From: Thermococcus cleftensis
GTDB lineage: Archaea; Methanobacteriota_B; Thermococci; Thermococcales; Thermococcaceae
Direction: 5' to 3'
Length of the DNA stretch: 64,000 nt
Assembly: GCF_000265525.1 (NCBI RefSeq)
Contig: NC_018015.1
Coordinates: forward strand, 248,001-312,000
The notes under the pieces are model-generated. The model saw nothing but the letters and a program-made list of their open reading frames with translations, was not told where the DNA came from and did no database searches. This document shows, in pieces, positions 31,562-39,697 of this stretch (position 1 is the first letter of the stretch; the number at the start of each line of letters is the position of its first letter). Position numbers and translations under genes: made by a program.

Positions 31562-32878
31562 TTGAAACGTCGCGGTTACGGTTTGCTGGCGGTCATCATC
31601 ACGGGCCTCGCGATTCGTCTCCTCCTGGCCCCCTACTCGGCCGGCAGCGACCTGCCCCAGTTCTACGGCTTCGCAGGGACGATGCTCGAACACGGTGCAT
31701 GTTTTTATTCTTACGCGGATTCGTTCGCCTACGCCGGGAAGGGCTGGCCCTACCCGTGGCCCTACGTCTACGGTCCGGTTTTGGCCTATCTGCTGGCCGG
31801 GGTCAGGATTCTGGTTGGGGGTGGCGTTGAGTCCTTTTGGAGCGATGGCGTTTACCACGTCTACGTGGACCCCACGTGGGCCTTCTCGGTCAAGCTGGTG
31901 TTCATAGCCGCTGACACCGCAGTTGCTTTTCTCATCTATCTCCTCCTCAGGGAAACGAGCGAAAGAAAGGCAGTCCTTGGAAGCGCGGTCTACTACCTCA
32001 ACCCCATCGTTATCCATGTTTCAGCTGTTTACGGCATGTTCGACGCCCTGGCCCTGGCCCCGTTCCTTCTCTCCCTCTATCTGGGGAACAGGAAGAACGC
32101 CTCCGCCTTTCTCCAGGGATTTTCCCTTGCAGTTAAGCACACCCTTCTGTTTCCAGCCATCGTTTCTTTGTGGGACTACATTCTACAAGGGGTGGAAGGG
32201 CTCAAAAAAGCCGCGCTCCTTTTCGCAGGGGCCATCGTTCCATTTCTTCCCATGCTACTGCTTTGCCCCCTCAGCCTTCGCTCCCTTCCAGATCTGATGA
32301 GGGGAATTGACATCGGCTACACTCTTCCGATGGCGTACAGTATGAACGGCTTCGTCAGCCTGGCCACGTACCTTCACGAGGTTTACGGAATCGATTCCCT
32401 GCCGTTCATCAGGCATTGGTACGTTCCAGCCTTGTTGCTCCTTTTCCTCACCCTTGTGAGACATTCCTTTGAGAGAAACTTGATAGTTTCCGTCTCGCTT
32501 GCTTACGCAGCCTTTACTGCCACCTACTGGCGCGTTAATCCCCAGTACCTCCTCCCCCTCGTCGCTTTTCTGGTTCTCCTATCCTTCACCACCCGTGGAC
32601 GGATTGGCCTGGTCTCACTCTTTACCGCCTTCTACGCAGGAATCTGGCCGATCCTCCAGCCGAGTGAGTTCTGGTTTCACGTTCACCTGCGGAATCCCAA
32701 CTGGGACGTCGTCAGGCTCGTGGGCCACTTCACGATTGGAGTTGGGGGAGACGCTCCATACGTCGTCTATTCCTTTGGTCTGACCCTCCTTCTCTACACC
32801 CTCGTTCTGGGGAGCACCCTTCCGTACCTCAAAAACCTTAAAGCCTGGCTCTCGGAGAAGTCTGGGGTGAGAGCTTGA
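31562..32878 (+). CDS. Multi-spanning GT-C-like membrane protein
   Basis: The 438-residue protein has about ten hydrophobic segments. After the first helix comes an exposed acidic segment ([17 protein letters not shown]) and an aromatic loop ([12 protein letters not shown]), the layout of GT-C glycosyltransferases that use polyprenyl-phosphate sugars with a catalytic Asp in the first loop. The start is TTG at 31562, with GGGGTGG four bases before it. There is a TATA-like cccttaaat 50 nt upstream. It overlaps the next gene by 4 nt. Mannosyltransferase is possible but not shown. Confidence 0.65.
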   Translation: MKRRGYGLLAVIITGLAIRLLLAPYSAGSDLPQFYGFAGTMLEHGACFYSYADSFAYAGKGWPYPWPYVYGPVLAYLLAGVRILVGGGVESFWSDGVYHVYVDPTWAFSVKLVFIAADTAVAFLIYLLLRETSERKAVLGSAVYYLNPIVIHVSAVYGMFDALALAPFLLSLYLGNRKNASAFLQGFSLAVKHTLLFPAIVSLWDYILQGVEGLKKAALLFAGAIVPFLPMLLLCPLSLRSLPDLMRGIDIGYTLPMAYSMNGFVSLATYLHEVYGIDSLPFIRHWYVPALLLLFLTLVRHSFERNLIVSVSLAYAAFTATYWRVNPQYLLPLVAFLVLLSFTTRGRIGLVSLFTAFYAGIWPILQPSEFWFHVHLRNPNWDVVRLVGHFTIGVGGDAPYVVYSFGLTLLLYTLVLGSTLPYLKNLKAWLSEKSGVRA

Positions 32879-33261
32879 GGTACGAGAGGGACTTCACCGA
32901 CAGGGGGCTTGCGAAGCTCGGCGACTCGCTGGTTAACTTCGTCTTCTCACTCGCCTTGAGCGAGTATCTGGGCAGGCCCACAGGGGAGAGGGTTCCGAAC
33001 GCGTCGCTCACGATAGCCCTGGAGCTGGCAGGGCTGAGGCACGTGGTTCCGCCGAGAACCGACAAGCACGGAAAGGGCGACATAGCGGAGGCCATTTTCG
33101 CCTACGCGTGGCTCGAGGGGAAGATAACGGTGGAGGAAGCCGTCGAGATCTTGAGGGAGAACTTCACCGAGGACGTCACGCACTTTTCGAGAAAAAAGGA
33201 GGCGATAGGGAGAGCCTTCGCGGAGGTTTTCAGGGTGATAGGGGGGAGGTTGGGGTTGTGA
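32875..33261 (+). CDS. RNase III-fold protein with altered active site
   Basis: The 128-residue single-domain protein resembles Mini-III/RNase III catalytic domains. [17 protein letters not shown] sits where the signature ERLEFLGDAVL would be, and [15 protein letters not shown] where DVFEALIGAIYLD would be. The signature Asp and the later Asp/Glu pair are kept, but both signature glutamates (E38 and E41 in E. coli numbering) are replaced by Arg and Ala. There is no dsRNA-binding domain. TTG start overlapping the previous stop; GGGTGAGAGC before it. Confidence 0.75.
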   Translation: MRYERDFTDRGLAKLGDSLVNFVFSLALSEYLGRPTGERVPNASLTIALELAGLRHVVPPRTDKHGKGDIAEAIFAYAWLEGKITVEEAVEILRENFTEDVTHFSRKKEAIGRAFAEVFRVIGGRLGL

Positions 33262-33291
33262 TGGAACACCCCGACCGATAATTTAACCCGG

Positions 33292-33773
33292 TTAATGACG
33301 TTTTTCTTTGAAGTCCCATGCCCCCAATATTGTTTCCGCTGGTATATATTTGGCTTCCAGTTTTCGTCTCGTGGTTTCCAGGAGCAGTAACGTAACCACT
33401 GTAAACGCCGCGTTCACAACGAACAGTTGTAGAGTCCTGAACGTGCTTAACGCCAGCAGGGGAATTGCGATTTCGAAAGTTCTGTACAGGGTTCCTCCCC
33501 ATCTTAGGATCTGGTCAAATCGGGTGAAAATCCTGTAGATGACGTATGTGGCTCCAATTTCCAGCAGAAGAATGCCCGGTTGCTCCGGCGGGTAATACGC
33601 CACTATGGCAAACAATGAGAGTACTAGGCTTAGGATTGGGGCGGTTATCAGCAGGATTTTCTGCCTCTGGGGATTGCCGACAAGGTACTTTGCAGTTATC
33701 GTCGTGGCTACAAGGAAAATGATAAAAACCAAAGGATTTCAAGCACCAGTATGCCCCAGTCACCGCTGTTCAT
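33292..33773 (-). pseudogene. Small membrane protein gene, frameshifted
   Basis: A 146-residue membrane frame (three to four helices) opens at an unlikely TTG at 33732 with a stop just before it. Upstream, an ATG at 33773 has an excellent GGAGGTTGA site and encodes MNSGDWGILVLEILWF before the frame is lost. One extra T in the five-base run at 33724-33728 joins the two into one continuous protein (..EILWFFIIFLVATTITAKY..). I read this as a single gene of about 160 residues broken by a one-base deletion. It is last in the minus-strand accessory train. Function unknown. Confidence 0.6.
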
Positions 33774-33806
33774 ACATTCAACCTCCAGGGCTGTAATCCC
33801 AGTAAA

Positions 33807-34175
33807 CTATTCGTTCGTACCTGCGCGTGGTTTGAGGGGATTTTCTTGACTTTCAATTCTATTTGCCACGGACTCTTCGTTCTTAGGATCTCTCCGCTTT
33901 TTCCGATGCTGTAGTCTCGTTTCCAGCTCTTCGGGGGTCAGGTATTCAATCTCCGGTGGAGTTCCCAATGATGTAGTTCTCTGTACTGATTATCCCCTTG
34001 TTTTATCGTTCCCAGCCAGTTAAAAAAATCCCCAAAGTATTACTATGGGTGATGTGGCAATGGTTGCTAGAATGCCAGCCCATACTACAGACTCCGTTAT
34101 ATAAAACAGGAGGACAAAATAAAACAAAAATATGGCTACAGAAAGTTTGAAAATTCCCTCTTTAGACATGGTCAT
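33807..34175 (-). pseudogene. Remnant of a small membrane protein gene with multiple frameshifts
   Basis: From an ATG at 34175, overlapping the preceding stop (ATGA), the frame encodes MTMSKEGIFKLSVAIF and a transmembrane stretch but stops after about 35 codons. Coherent protein continues in other frames. Adding one base at the GG near 34080 gives WAGILATIATSPIVILWGFF. Removing one A from the seven-A run (34023-34029) gives NWLGTIKQGDNQYRELHHW. Adding one base at 33964-33966 gives GTPPEIEYLTPEELETRL and a hydrophilic tail ending at a TAG (33807). Hand reconstruction; about 118 residues. Confidence 0.5.
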
Positions 34176-34856
34176 TGAACATCATCTCCATACCTATCAT
34201 CTTCAATTAGATACTGGCCGAGCATGCCGATGAAACCGCCGGTTTTCACTCTTCTCTCACTCCCTTGTTCTTCTTTTTTGCTAGATTTGCAGTCGTGATT
34301 GTTGATGGCATTCTTAACCAATTTTAGCTCCGCGCGCATTTTCACGCATGCACCAGAGTTTTTCAACATCTTCATGAAGCCACCAGAGTAGGATTCCATA
34401 GGGTATCGCGAGGGGCGTGCGAAAGAGGACTGCCACTAAAACTGCAGGAAGATACACTAGGACTATCCTCGTTTTTTCGTGGTGGCATACAATGCGAAAA
34501 CCGTACCACAAGCCCAACCACAGGAAAATTCCCACAAAGGCTATTGCTCCATACTTCAGAAGCAATACTGTCAAGATTGGGAGATACCCCAAGGAAGCGA
34601 AGGAACAGGCCGATTCAACTTCTTTTCTATTTATTCCTCTCAAAGACCAAGCGAGGCTTAACAGCGAGAGAGACAGCCAAAGAAGGAATACTGCAATGAA
34701 GGCCAGAATATCATTGTTTCCATGGCTAACCTTGGCGAGATATATAATTGATACAACCACAACACCGGTTCCAATTATTGATTTTTGGTCTGAGATAAGA
34801 GCTCCTATCCCAAGGATAACCCACAAGATAATAGAAATAAAGAGGAAAATGTCCAC
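34172..34856 (-). pseudogene. Membrane protein gene with a 3' frameshift
   Basis: A GTG start at 34856 (GGAGGG seven bases before it) gives about 178 residues with five to six hydrophobic segments, ending prematurely at 34314. A second frame continues as a basic hydrophilic tail (LVKNAINNHDCKSSKK..). It ends in a TGA that overlaps the next gene's ATG, the usual arrangement in this train. Removing one base from TTTT (34322-34325) joins them into a protein of about 228 residues. Segments such as LGYLPILTVLL and GILLWWLHEDV resemble the gene at 34880. Function unknown. Confidence 0.6.
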
Positions 34857-34879
34857 CGTTCATCCCTCCTGCAATGCCT

Positions 34880-35407
34880 TCACTGCTTTGTGTTCTCTCC
34901 CACTGTGAGTTTATACCACCACCAGAGCACCAAGGTATAGGAGAATACATATAAAGATCGGATTATAAAAGCAACAACCACAATTTGAAGTCCCGTTGCT
35001 AACATAAAGACTTTATTCCAGTTGTTCAGGGAGAAACTCCGGGAAATCCTCTCATAGGGCAGAACCAGAATCAACAAAATGTAGAGAAGCCCAGTATATT
35101 GAGCGAATTTATCAGCACTCATTATAAAAAACACGCCCACCAGAGGAAGATATGAAAGAAGAATTGCACTTAGATTATTAATCCTTTTCTCCGGAAACAA
35201 TTTATACCATATTGCCAATCCCAATGCCATCAACCAGAGGAGAATTGACATATATGATACTTGAATACCGAGATAAGTTCTATACTCCAATGACGCTATG
35301 AAAGAAAGCCATGCAACTAAACCGGAGATACTGCCTAGGACGCCACCGAAAAAATAACTAACCACGAAAACAAGAGTCAAAAAGATGAAAATTGATACGT
35401 CGAACAT
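34880..35407 (-). CDS. Multi-spanning membrane protein of the accessory train
   Basis: The 175-residue product has about six hydrophobic helices, with short charged loops (LFPEKRIN, PYERISRSFSLNNWNK) and a short cytoplasm-like tail ending GENTKQ. Motifs SYLPLVGVFF and YTLVLWWWYKL align with the next gene downstream, so the two are probably paralogues. The start is 7 nt after the preceding stop. There is no catalytic residue pattern or known family. Base composition is AT-rich like the rest of this region. Confidence 0.65.
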   Translation of the reverse strand: MFDVSIFIFLTLVFVVSYFFGGVLGSISGLVAWLSFIASLEYRTYLGIQVSYMSILLWLMALGLAIWYKLFPEKRINNLSAILLSYLPLVGVFFIMSADKFAQYTGLLYILLILVLPYERISRSFSLNNWNKVFMLATGLQIVVVAFIIRSLYVFSYTLVLWWWYKLTVGENTKQ

Positions 35408-35413
35408 GCCCCA

Positions 35414-36043
35414 TCACCCTCCAACAACATTGTTGTTATCCTGTTCCTGTGGAAAGTGCTCATTTCCAATAATCTCCTCGAGTATCCACTGAATGTCATT
35501 TTCATGTGTTACTCCATAAACGCCAAGGGTTATTAATATACCTACAGGATCTGAGGATATAGCTGTCCTGACAAAACCACCAATCTCTATGAGAGTCAAT
35601 CCGTGGTTTATAGCATTATCTGTTTCATCTCCGTTATAGGGAATAACCGTTATCACATCTGAAACTGGATAATTCAGTTCGCTAAACTTTGCCTCAATTA
35701 AGTATGAATGACCAGCAAACTCGTCAATATATGTCTTATAAATAGGCTTTCCGAAGTAGTAATTTGCCAAGCTATCATCTATGTCGATAGTTATTGTCAG
35801 GTCCTCCTGCATGTTGGTTGGAGTTAGGGTCACAGTTTGCTTGTTAACAGTGACGCTTTTTGGCCCGTTCGGCCACACTTTCTTACCCCCAAAGTCAACC
35901 TCTTCTAGGTTCAACGTAACCGTGTCAGTACTCTTCAGATCAAAGTGAGCAGTACAAGTGGTTGAACCGTCCCAGGGGATAACCGTAGGTTTGCACTCCA
36001 TACTTGCAATTGTATTGCTCGTGGGCTTCACTTCACCCCTCAC
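35414..36043 (-). CDS. Beta-rich protein of the accessory train
   Basis: From a GTG at 36043, overlapping the previous stop (GTGA), the product is 209 residues. The first ~120 residues look like a beta-sandwich (ECKPTVIPWDGSTTCTAHFDL, TVTLNLEEVDFGGKKVWPNG, KQTVTLTPTNMQEDLTITID) resembling CARDB/Ig-type surface domains. A hydrophobic segment follows near 165-190 (LIEIGGFVRTAISSDPVGILI) and then an acidic tail. No signal peptide is obvious from this start; an upstream start would overlap the neighbour by 85 nt. Unknown function, probably envelope-associated. Confidence 0.6.
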   Translation of the reverse strand: MRGEVKPTSNTIASMECKPTVIPWDGSTTCTAHFDLKSTDTVTLNLEEVDFGGKKVWPNGPKSVTVNKQTVTLTPTNMQEDLTITIDIDDSLANYYFGKPIYKTYIDEFAGHSYLIEAKFSELNYPVSDVITVIPYNGDETDNAINHGLTLIEIGGFVRTAISSDPVGILITLGVYGVTHENDIQWILEEIIGNEHFPQEQDNNNVVGG

Positions 36044-36444
36044 CCCGCTCCAGTGTTCGTCTCTTGGAACGAACAGTAAACAATCATAGTTGTTATTGCA
36101 CTCATGGGCACAATAAAGAGCCAAAATTGGGTTGAAGAATATGCATTGAGCATAAAGAGTGGAGTTGAAATTAGGATAAAAATTGAGAAAAATTGCTTTA
36201 CTTTTCCACTCTTTCCAAGCAAGAACTCATACACAATATCAAAGCCTAACCTGCAGTAAATGCCCTTATAAACGCGCCTACCAAGCTTTCTGACCGATGG
36301 CGCTACTGTGAATACAATGATTAGGCCAAGGACTATTCCAACAAGAGAGTTAATCCCGCTCTTAATACCGTATTTCCAAGATTCCACACCAATAAAAGCA
36401 AAGAGGAACAGGAGCAAATACCGGTATTTCGAGCACAGGGTCAT
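36040..36444 (-). CDS. Small membrane protein of the accessory train
   Basis: The 134-residue product starts MTLCSKYRYLLLFLFAFIG at 36444, with GGGGTGAG four bases before the ATG. It has four hydrophobic segments (two near the N-terminus, two near the C-terminus) and a basic loop in the middle (RKLGRRVYKGIYCRLG). It follows the truncated surface-protein copy by 11 nt and overlaps the next gene by 4 nt. No family is recognised. Confidence 0.6.
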   Translation of the reverse strand: MTLCSKYRYLLLFLFAFIGVESWKYGIKSGINSLVGIVLGLIIVFTVAPSVRKLGRRVYKGIYCRLGFDIVYEFLLGKSGKVKQFFSIFILISTPLFMLNAYSSTQFWLFIVPMSAITTMIVYCSFQETNTGAG

Positions 36445-36455
36445 GAACTCACCCC

Positions 36456-37085
36456 TCAAGTGTGTTCTAATATTCCAGGTTTGATGAACGCATTCCAAAG
36501 GAATGCCAAAGGATCAAAACTTAGCTTTGAGCTAAGTCGTATGCCTGAAATCCTTATTGAGCCCAGCTGAAAGCTAATTGCTGTATTTGGATCTACAATT
36601 GCTGCCGTCCCGCTGAGTATGTAGTCTGCCGCAACGGTTTTGCTGTCCATTTTTACCTTTCCACTTATTTTCAGGTATAAGACAGTATTCTGTGTGACTG
36701 GTTTTGGTTTAGACCACTCACTCAGTGTTTTACCAGCGTAGATTTTTAGTACCCCGTTTGTGATCTCATAGCCTCTCATGCTATCCCCGTACTCCGTGTC
36801 GTTCTCCGGCCACCACTTTGCTCCTGAATCATCGACCAGCTCAATGTTGAAAGGTCCATGCGCACAGTTCGGGTCCAAATTAGTGACGGTAATATAGACA
36901 CTCACGCTGTCCCCCGCCTCAACCCACTTGGGATAAACCTCCAAGTGACCCTCCAGGGGGACACCGCTCAAACAAGTCGAAGTCGGAGGATCTTGTATTG
37001 TTATCTCGCCGCTCCTCGAATCCTCCAGCTTCCCGTCTTCCCAAACCTCAATCCTCCAACCCTTAATGCTTTCAGTTTTCCACCC
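36456..37085 (-). pseudogene. 5'-truncated copy of the large surface protein's C-terminal region
   Basis: An open frame without a good start begins just after a stop near 37087 and runs about 208 codons. Its beginning (WRIEVWEDGKLEDSRSG) is nearly identical to residues about 724-740 of the 1085-residue protein at 39698-42955 (WRIEAWEDGKLEDSRSG). It continues in parallel (LEVYPKWVEAGDSVSVYITV against LEVSPTEMVGEGKVHVKVMA) before diverging. The N-terminal ~720 residues and signal peptide are absent. A TTG at 36971 could start a short product, but without export signal. I read it as a remnant of a second module. Confidence 0.65.
37011..37058. repeat. Partial duplication, copy 1
   Basis: A 48-base segment matching 40715-40762 at 44 of 48 positions in the same orientation, within the truncated surface-protein copy. 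The differences are at positions 7, 34, 35 and 40 of the alignment. Confidence 0.8.
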
Positions 37086-37112
37086 TCAAAGGTTCTGCAG
37101 TTTTTTACAACA

Positions 37113-37334
37113 TTAATCATAGTCTCTAGTTTTTATCGCCTGTTCTAATGATTGAACTCGCCTGTTAATGTTTGACTTCAGTTCATCAACGTCGTCGAAG
37201 AGCGCCCAGGCAAATGCCCACGGTAGCATAAAACCCAAAACTAGAGCAAAAAGTCCCCCGTAAACCCCAGTTCTCAATATCTCCGGGAGGAGTAACACTC
37301 CTAAAATAACAAGAATCACCCGGTAGGCCCTCAT
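37113..37334 (-). CDS. Tiny two-helix membrane protein with coiled-coil tail
   Basis: The 73-residue product has two hydrophobic segments (YRVILVILGVLLLPEIL and GGLFALVLGFMLPWAFAWALF), then a short heptad-like tail (VDELKSNINRRVQSLEQAI). The ATG overlaps the upstream gene's stop (ATGA). It is third of three consecutive tiny genes with membrane helix plus C-terminal coiled-coil layout, suggesting they interact. No database family recognised. Confidence 0.65.
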   Translation of the reverse strand: MRAYRVILVILGVLLLPEILRTGVYGGLFALVLGFMLPWAFAWALFDDVDELKSNINRRVQSLEQAIKTRDYD

Positions 37335-37603
37335 AACTCCCCCTCCAGCATTTTAATCCTCTCCCTGAGGAGTTCTAAGCCTGTCTCCTCTGAATAGGTC
37401 AGACCCCCGTAGGTCAAAAGTGGCACTAAGAGAAGCAGTGAGTAACCAAAGGATATCCAGGAAGTTGCAATCGCTGAAATGCTGTAGAGGGTCATGAAGA
37501 CCGATTCAAAGGCACCAGGGCGCGCTTTTAAGAGTATTCCTCCCGTGACTACCGCGTACACAAGTGCAACGATTGAATTCCAGAGTGGAAGGTAATTAAT
37601 CAT
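37331..37603 (-). CDS. Small membrane protein with coiled-coil C-terminus
   Basis: The 90-residue product has two to three hydrophobic helices (IVALVYAVVTGGILL; FMTLYSISAIATSWISFGYSLLLL) and ends in a short charged amphipathic helix (LELLRERIKMLEGEL). The start ATG at 37603 overlaps the stop of the 49-residue gene; GGAGGGGG lies upstream. Second of the three-gene coupled set. Confidence 0.65.
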   Translation of the reverse strand: MINYLPLWNSIVALVYAVVTGGILLKARPGAFESVFMTLYSISAIATSWISFGYSLLLLVPLLTYGGLTYSEETGLELLRERIKMLEGEL

Positions 37604-37749
37604 GGGTTCCCCCTCCTAAAGCGGTCTTCGAGCTGTATTAGTCGGTGATTGATTTCCTCTAGCTCTTCAAGGAGCCTGTAGCGGAAGGAGTACATTAGGA
37701 AAAAATAGAAAACCCACGGGAGCACCATTAGCAGATACTCTCCTGACAT
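37600..37749 (-). CDS. 49-residue single-helix membrane protein
   Basis: A very short gene reads ATG at 37749 to TGA at 37600, encoding one transmembrane helix (LLMVLPWVFYFFLMYSF) followed by a strongly heptad-patterned helix (LLEELEEINHRLIQLEDRF). It begins 5 nt after the stop of the 38110 gene and overlaps the next start by 4 nt, so coupling on both sides supports it as a real gene despite its size. Function unknown. Confidence 0.6.
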   Translation of the reverse strand: MSGEYLLMVLPWVFYFFLMYSFRYRLLEELEEINHRLIQLEDRFRRGNP

Positions 37750-37753
37750 GTTA

Positions 37754-38110
37754 TCAACCCCCTGGAAGGAACAGAGGCTTTAGGAAATATTCAGCCACTT
37801 TTTTGGCTTTCTCCTTCGCTGACTTATTCGTTGCAACAATTTCAGCTAAATTATACATCCCGATGCTTCCTCCTACAAGCTTGCCATATATTCCAAAGGT
37901 GGCTTCAAATGCAACTTTAGCCTTTCCTGCAAGTGCAAGTTCTACTCCTGTTGACGATTCTACGGTTGCTATCTCTGAAAAAGTGGCCAATCCTGACAAT
38001 AATAACGGTGAGAATGCCATTGCGGTTCCTTTCATAATGCCGGCATTTGCATCGCTGTTCCAGTATTTGCTTCCTGTGTACCTTGCCGTGATAATGCCTT
38101 CAAGGTTCAT
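37754..38110 (-). CDS. Alanine/glycine-rich membrane-associated protein
   Basis: The 118-residue product starts MNLEGIITARYTGSKYW with GGTGA four bases upstream. The centre is rich in small residues and hydrophobics (MKGTAMAFSPLLLSGLATF; YGKLVGGSIGMYNLAEIV), suggesting two membrane-inserting helices with glycine-zipper character. A basic stretch follows (KSAKEKAKKVAEYFLK). I do not recognise it. A pore-forming or assembly role is only a guess from composition. Confidence 0.55.
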   Translation of the reverse strand: MNLEGIITARYTGSKYWNSDANAGIMKGTAMAFSPLLLSGLATFSEIATVESSTGVELALAGKAKVAFEATFGIYGKLVGGSIGMYNLAEIVATNKSAKEKAKKVAEYFLKPLFLPGG

Positions 38111-38159
38111 ATACTCACCTGAGTCCAATCTTATTTTCAGTTTTAGGTAATGTGGAGTA

Positions 38160-38645
38160 TCAACTCTTTTGGTTGATAGCTATCTTGTATCGATTAGGAT
38201 ATTTTTCTTTTAGGCAGTTTTTAACCGCATGTTGAGTGAAATAGGCAGAGATATTCCACAAAATTATGACTATCCAAAATACTGGCTGTCTGTACGCGAT
38301 AAATGCTCCAAAGAATGTGTAAAATGTAGCTAGTGCAATGAACTTTCTGGGGTTAACTGCCCATTCAATAGCATTAATGACCTTTCGAATATTTTGATCC
38401 GATGGGATATATCCAAGTATGCAGTTTTTGATACATGCTTCGATAGAGTATGGATTGTATATTGCCAAAAGGAGAAAGTAAGCAAAAGAAAATTTAAGAG
38501 CACTGGAAATCGCCTCTGAATAGTCGTTAAGCACATGCAAAGAGAAAACGATATTGGAAAGTACAGTCACAGTCCATAGGATCATCAGATGTTTTAGATT
38601 CATTCGTTGAGTTATGGCATGTATCCCCTGTTTTAATGCTTTCAC
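38160..38645 (-). CDS. Four-helix membrane protein with NCILGY motif (paralogue 3)
   Basis: The 161-residue product from a GTG at 38645 (GGGTGA five bases before it; an ATG six codons upstream lacks a ribosome site) has four hydrophobic helices. Between the second and third lies EACIKNCILGYIPSD, which aligns with FIIRNCILGYQVSK in the gene at 39242 and FIIRYCVTGRKPDK at 38763. The three are clearly one family. The lysine-rich tail is probably cytoplasmic. No named family or function. Confidence 0.6.
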   Translation of the reverse strand: MKALKQGIHAITQRMNLKHLMILWTVTVLSNIVFSLHVLNDYSEAISSALKFSFAYFLLLAIYNPYSIEACIKNCILGYIPSDQNIRKVINAIEWAVNPRKFIALATFYTFFGAFIAYRQPVFWIVIILWNISAYFTQHAVKNCLKEKYPNRYKIAINQKS

Positions 38646-38762
38646 AATACTCACCCTTCCCATTTTGTCTATTAGGGAAACTATGTCCTTCTTAATGAGC
38701 TTAACTCAATACTTAGGAATCCAAAGCACTAGTCTGTCATGTTGTGAAATTCCTCACAGACA

Positions 38763-39178
38763 CTAGAGTTTGGCAAAATACGCCGTAAGATATGTCGATG
38801 CTATCCACAGGATGGCACTAATGGCAAATTTTGTATCTTTGTATATCATGGGCAGGCTGAAAAATACATACAATAACGCTATGGACCAGAAGTTTCTTAT
38901 ATCAGTTGCCCTACTAATGGAGCCAAGTACCCGTGAGAGGCTTTTTTTATCAGGCTTTCTCCCGGTAACGCAGTATCTAATAATAAACTCCACGATAGTT
39001 ATCTCATAGAATACAAAAAAGATTCCGAACACAACTGTGATGATAATAATGCCTTCAATTTTCTCCGGGTCAAGCCCCCAGTTTAAAAAACAAAAAGTGG
39101 CATGGAGCAAATAGTAACTACCCACAATACGAGAAGTGCTAGTATGCCCCGACGAGAGATGTACCGTTCACTCTTCAT
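38763..39178 (-). pseudogene. Four-helix membrane protein with NCILGY-like motif (paralogue 2), frameshifted
   Basis: An ATG at 39178 with a GGAGGATGAGG site encodes MKSERYISRRGILALLVLWVV and one helix, then stops at TAA within a six-A run (39085-39090 on the plus strand). The coherent remainder (NWGLDPEKIEG.. to the end, three helices, VEFIIRYCVTGRKPDK motif) is in another frame. One added base in the run rejoins them into about 138 residues matching the layout of its paralogues. A GTG inside the first part could start a 120-residue product but lacks a ribosome site. Confidence 0.6.
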
Positions 39179-39241
39179 AGCCCTCATCCTCCGAATAAGG
39201 ATTTAAGAATCTGATCCAACCATCCGTTCATCGGTTTAACA

Positions 39242-39691
39242 CTATCGGATATTATTTTCAATTGTCATTAGACACTCCTTCGCACAGGATAATGCTGTTC
39301 TCATGGTTATGTACAGATCAACGGTCCATAGGGGTACTAGCAATATCGCTAGTGGGTTCCGGGAGAGGATATACATAACAAATGCAAGCCAGGCATAGAA
39401 TAATATTGGGGCACTGAGGTACTTTAGCTCTAAGCGCTGTTGTGTTGAGATTATGATTTCTTCAAGCTCTTTTTTTGAAACTTGATACCCGAGAATGCAA
39501 TTTCTAATAATGAATCTCACGGCATCGAGGCTGTATAATCCCAGGATTAACAAATATGGGGTAGTCAGCTCAATAGAAGTGATTACACTGTGAGAAAAAA
39601 AGAATAGATAACCGAGAGTTGCCGATAACGTTACTGCAAGAGCCACCCCCACTTTATAAATTTGAAATCTATCTCTGCAGGTTAGTCCCAT
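39242..39691 (-). CDS. Four-helix membrane protein with NCILGY motif (paralogue 1)
   Basis: The 149-residue product begins MGLTCRDRFQIYKVGVAL and has four hydrophobic helices, with the family motif RFIIRNCILGYQVSKKE between helices two and three and a cysteine pair near the end (CAKEC). GGGGTGAT, which overlaps the stop codon of the large surface-protein gene, lies five bases before the ATG, so the two are translationally linked. Intact member of the three-paralogue set. Function unknown. Confidence 0.7.
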   Translation of the reverse strand: MGLTCRDRFQIYKVGVALAVTLSATLGYLFFFSHSVITSIELTTPYLLILGLYSLDAVRFIIRNCILGYQVSKKELEEIIISTQQRLELKYLSAPILFYAWLAFVMYILSRNPLAILLVPLWTVDLYITMRTALSCAKECLMTIENNIR

Positions 39692-39697
39692 AGGAAA

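Noticed and set aside
35414-36124. Longer version of the 35414 gene starting at 36124.
   Set aside because: It would overlap the membrane-protein gene by 85 nt. The GTG at 36043 gives the usual 4-nt overlap with that stop.
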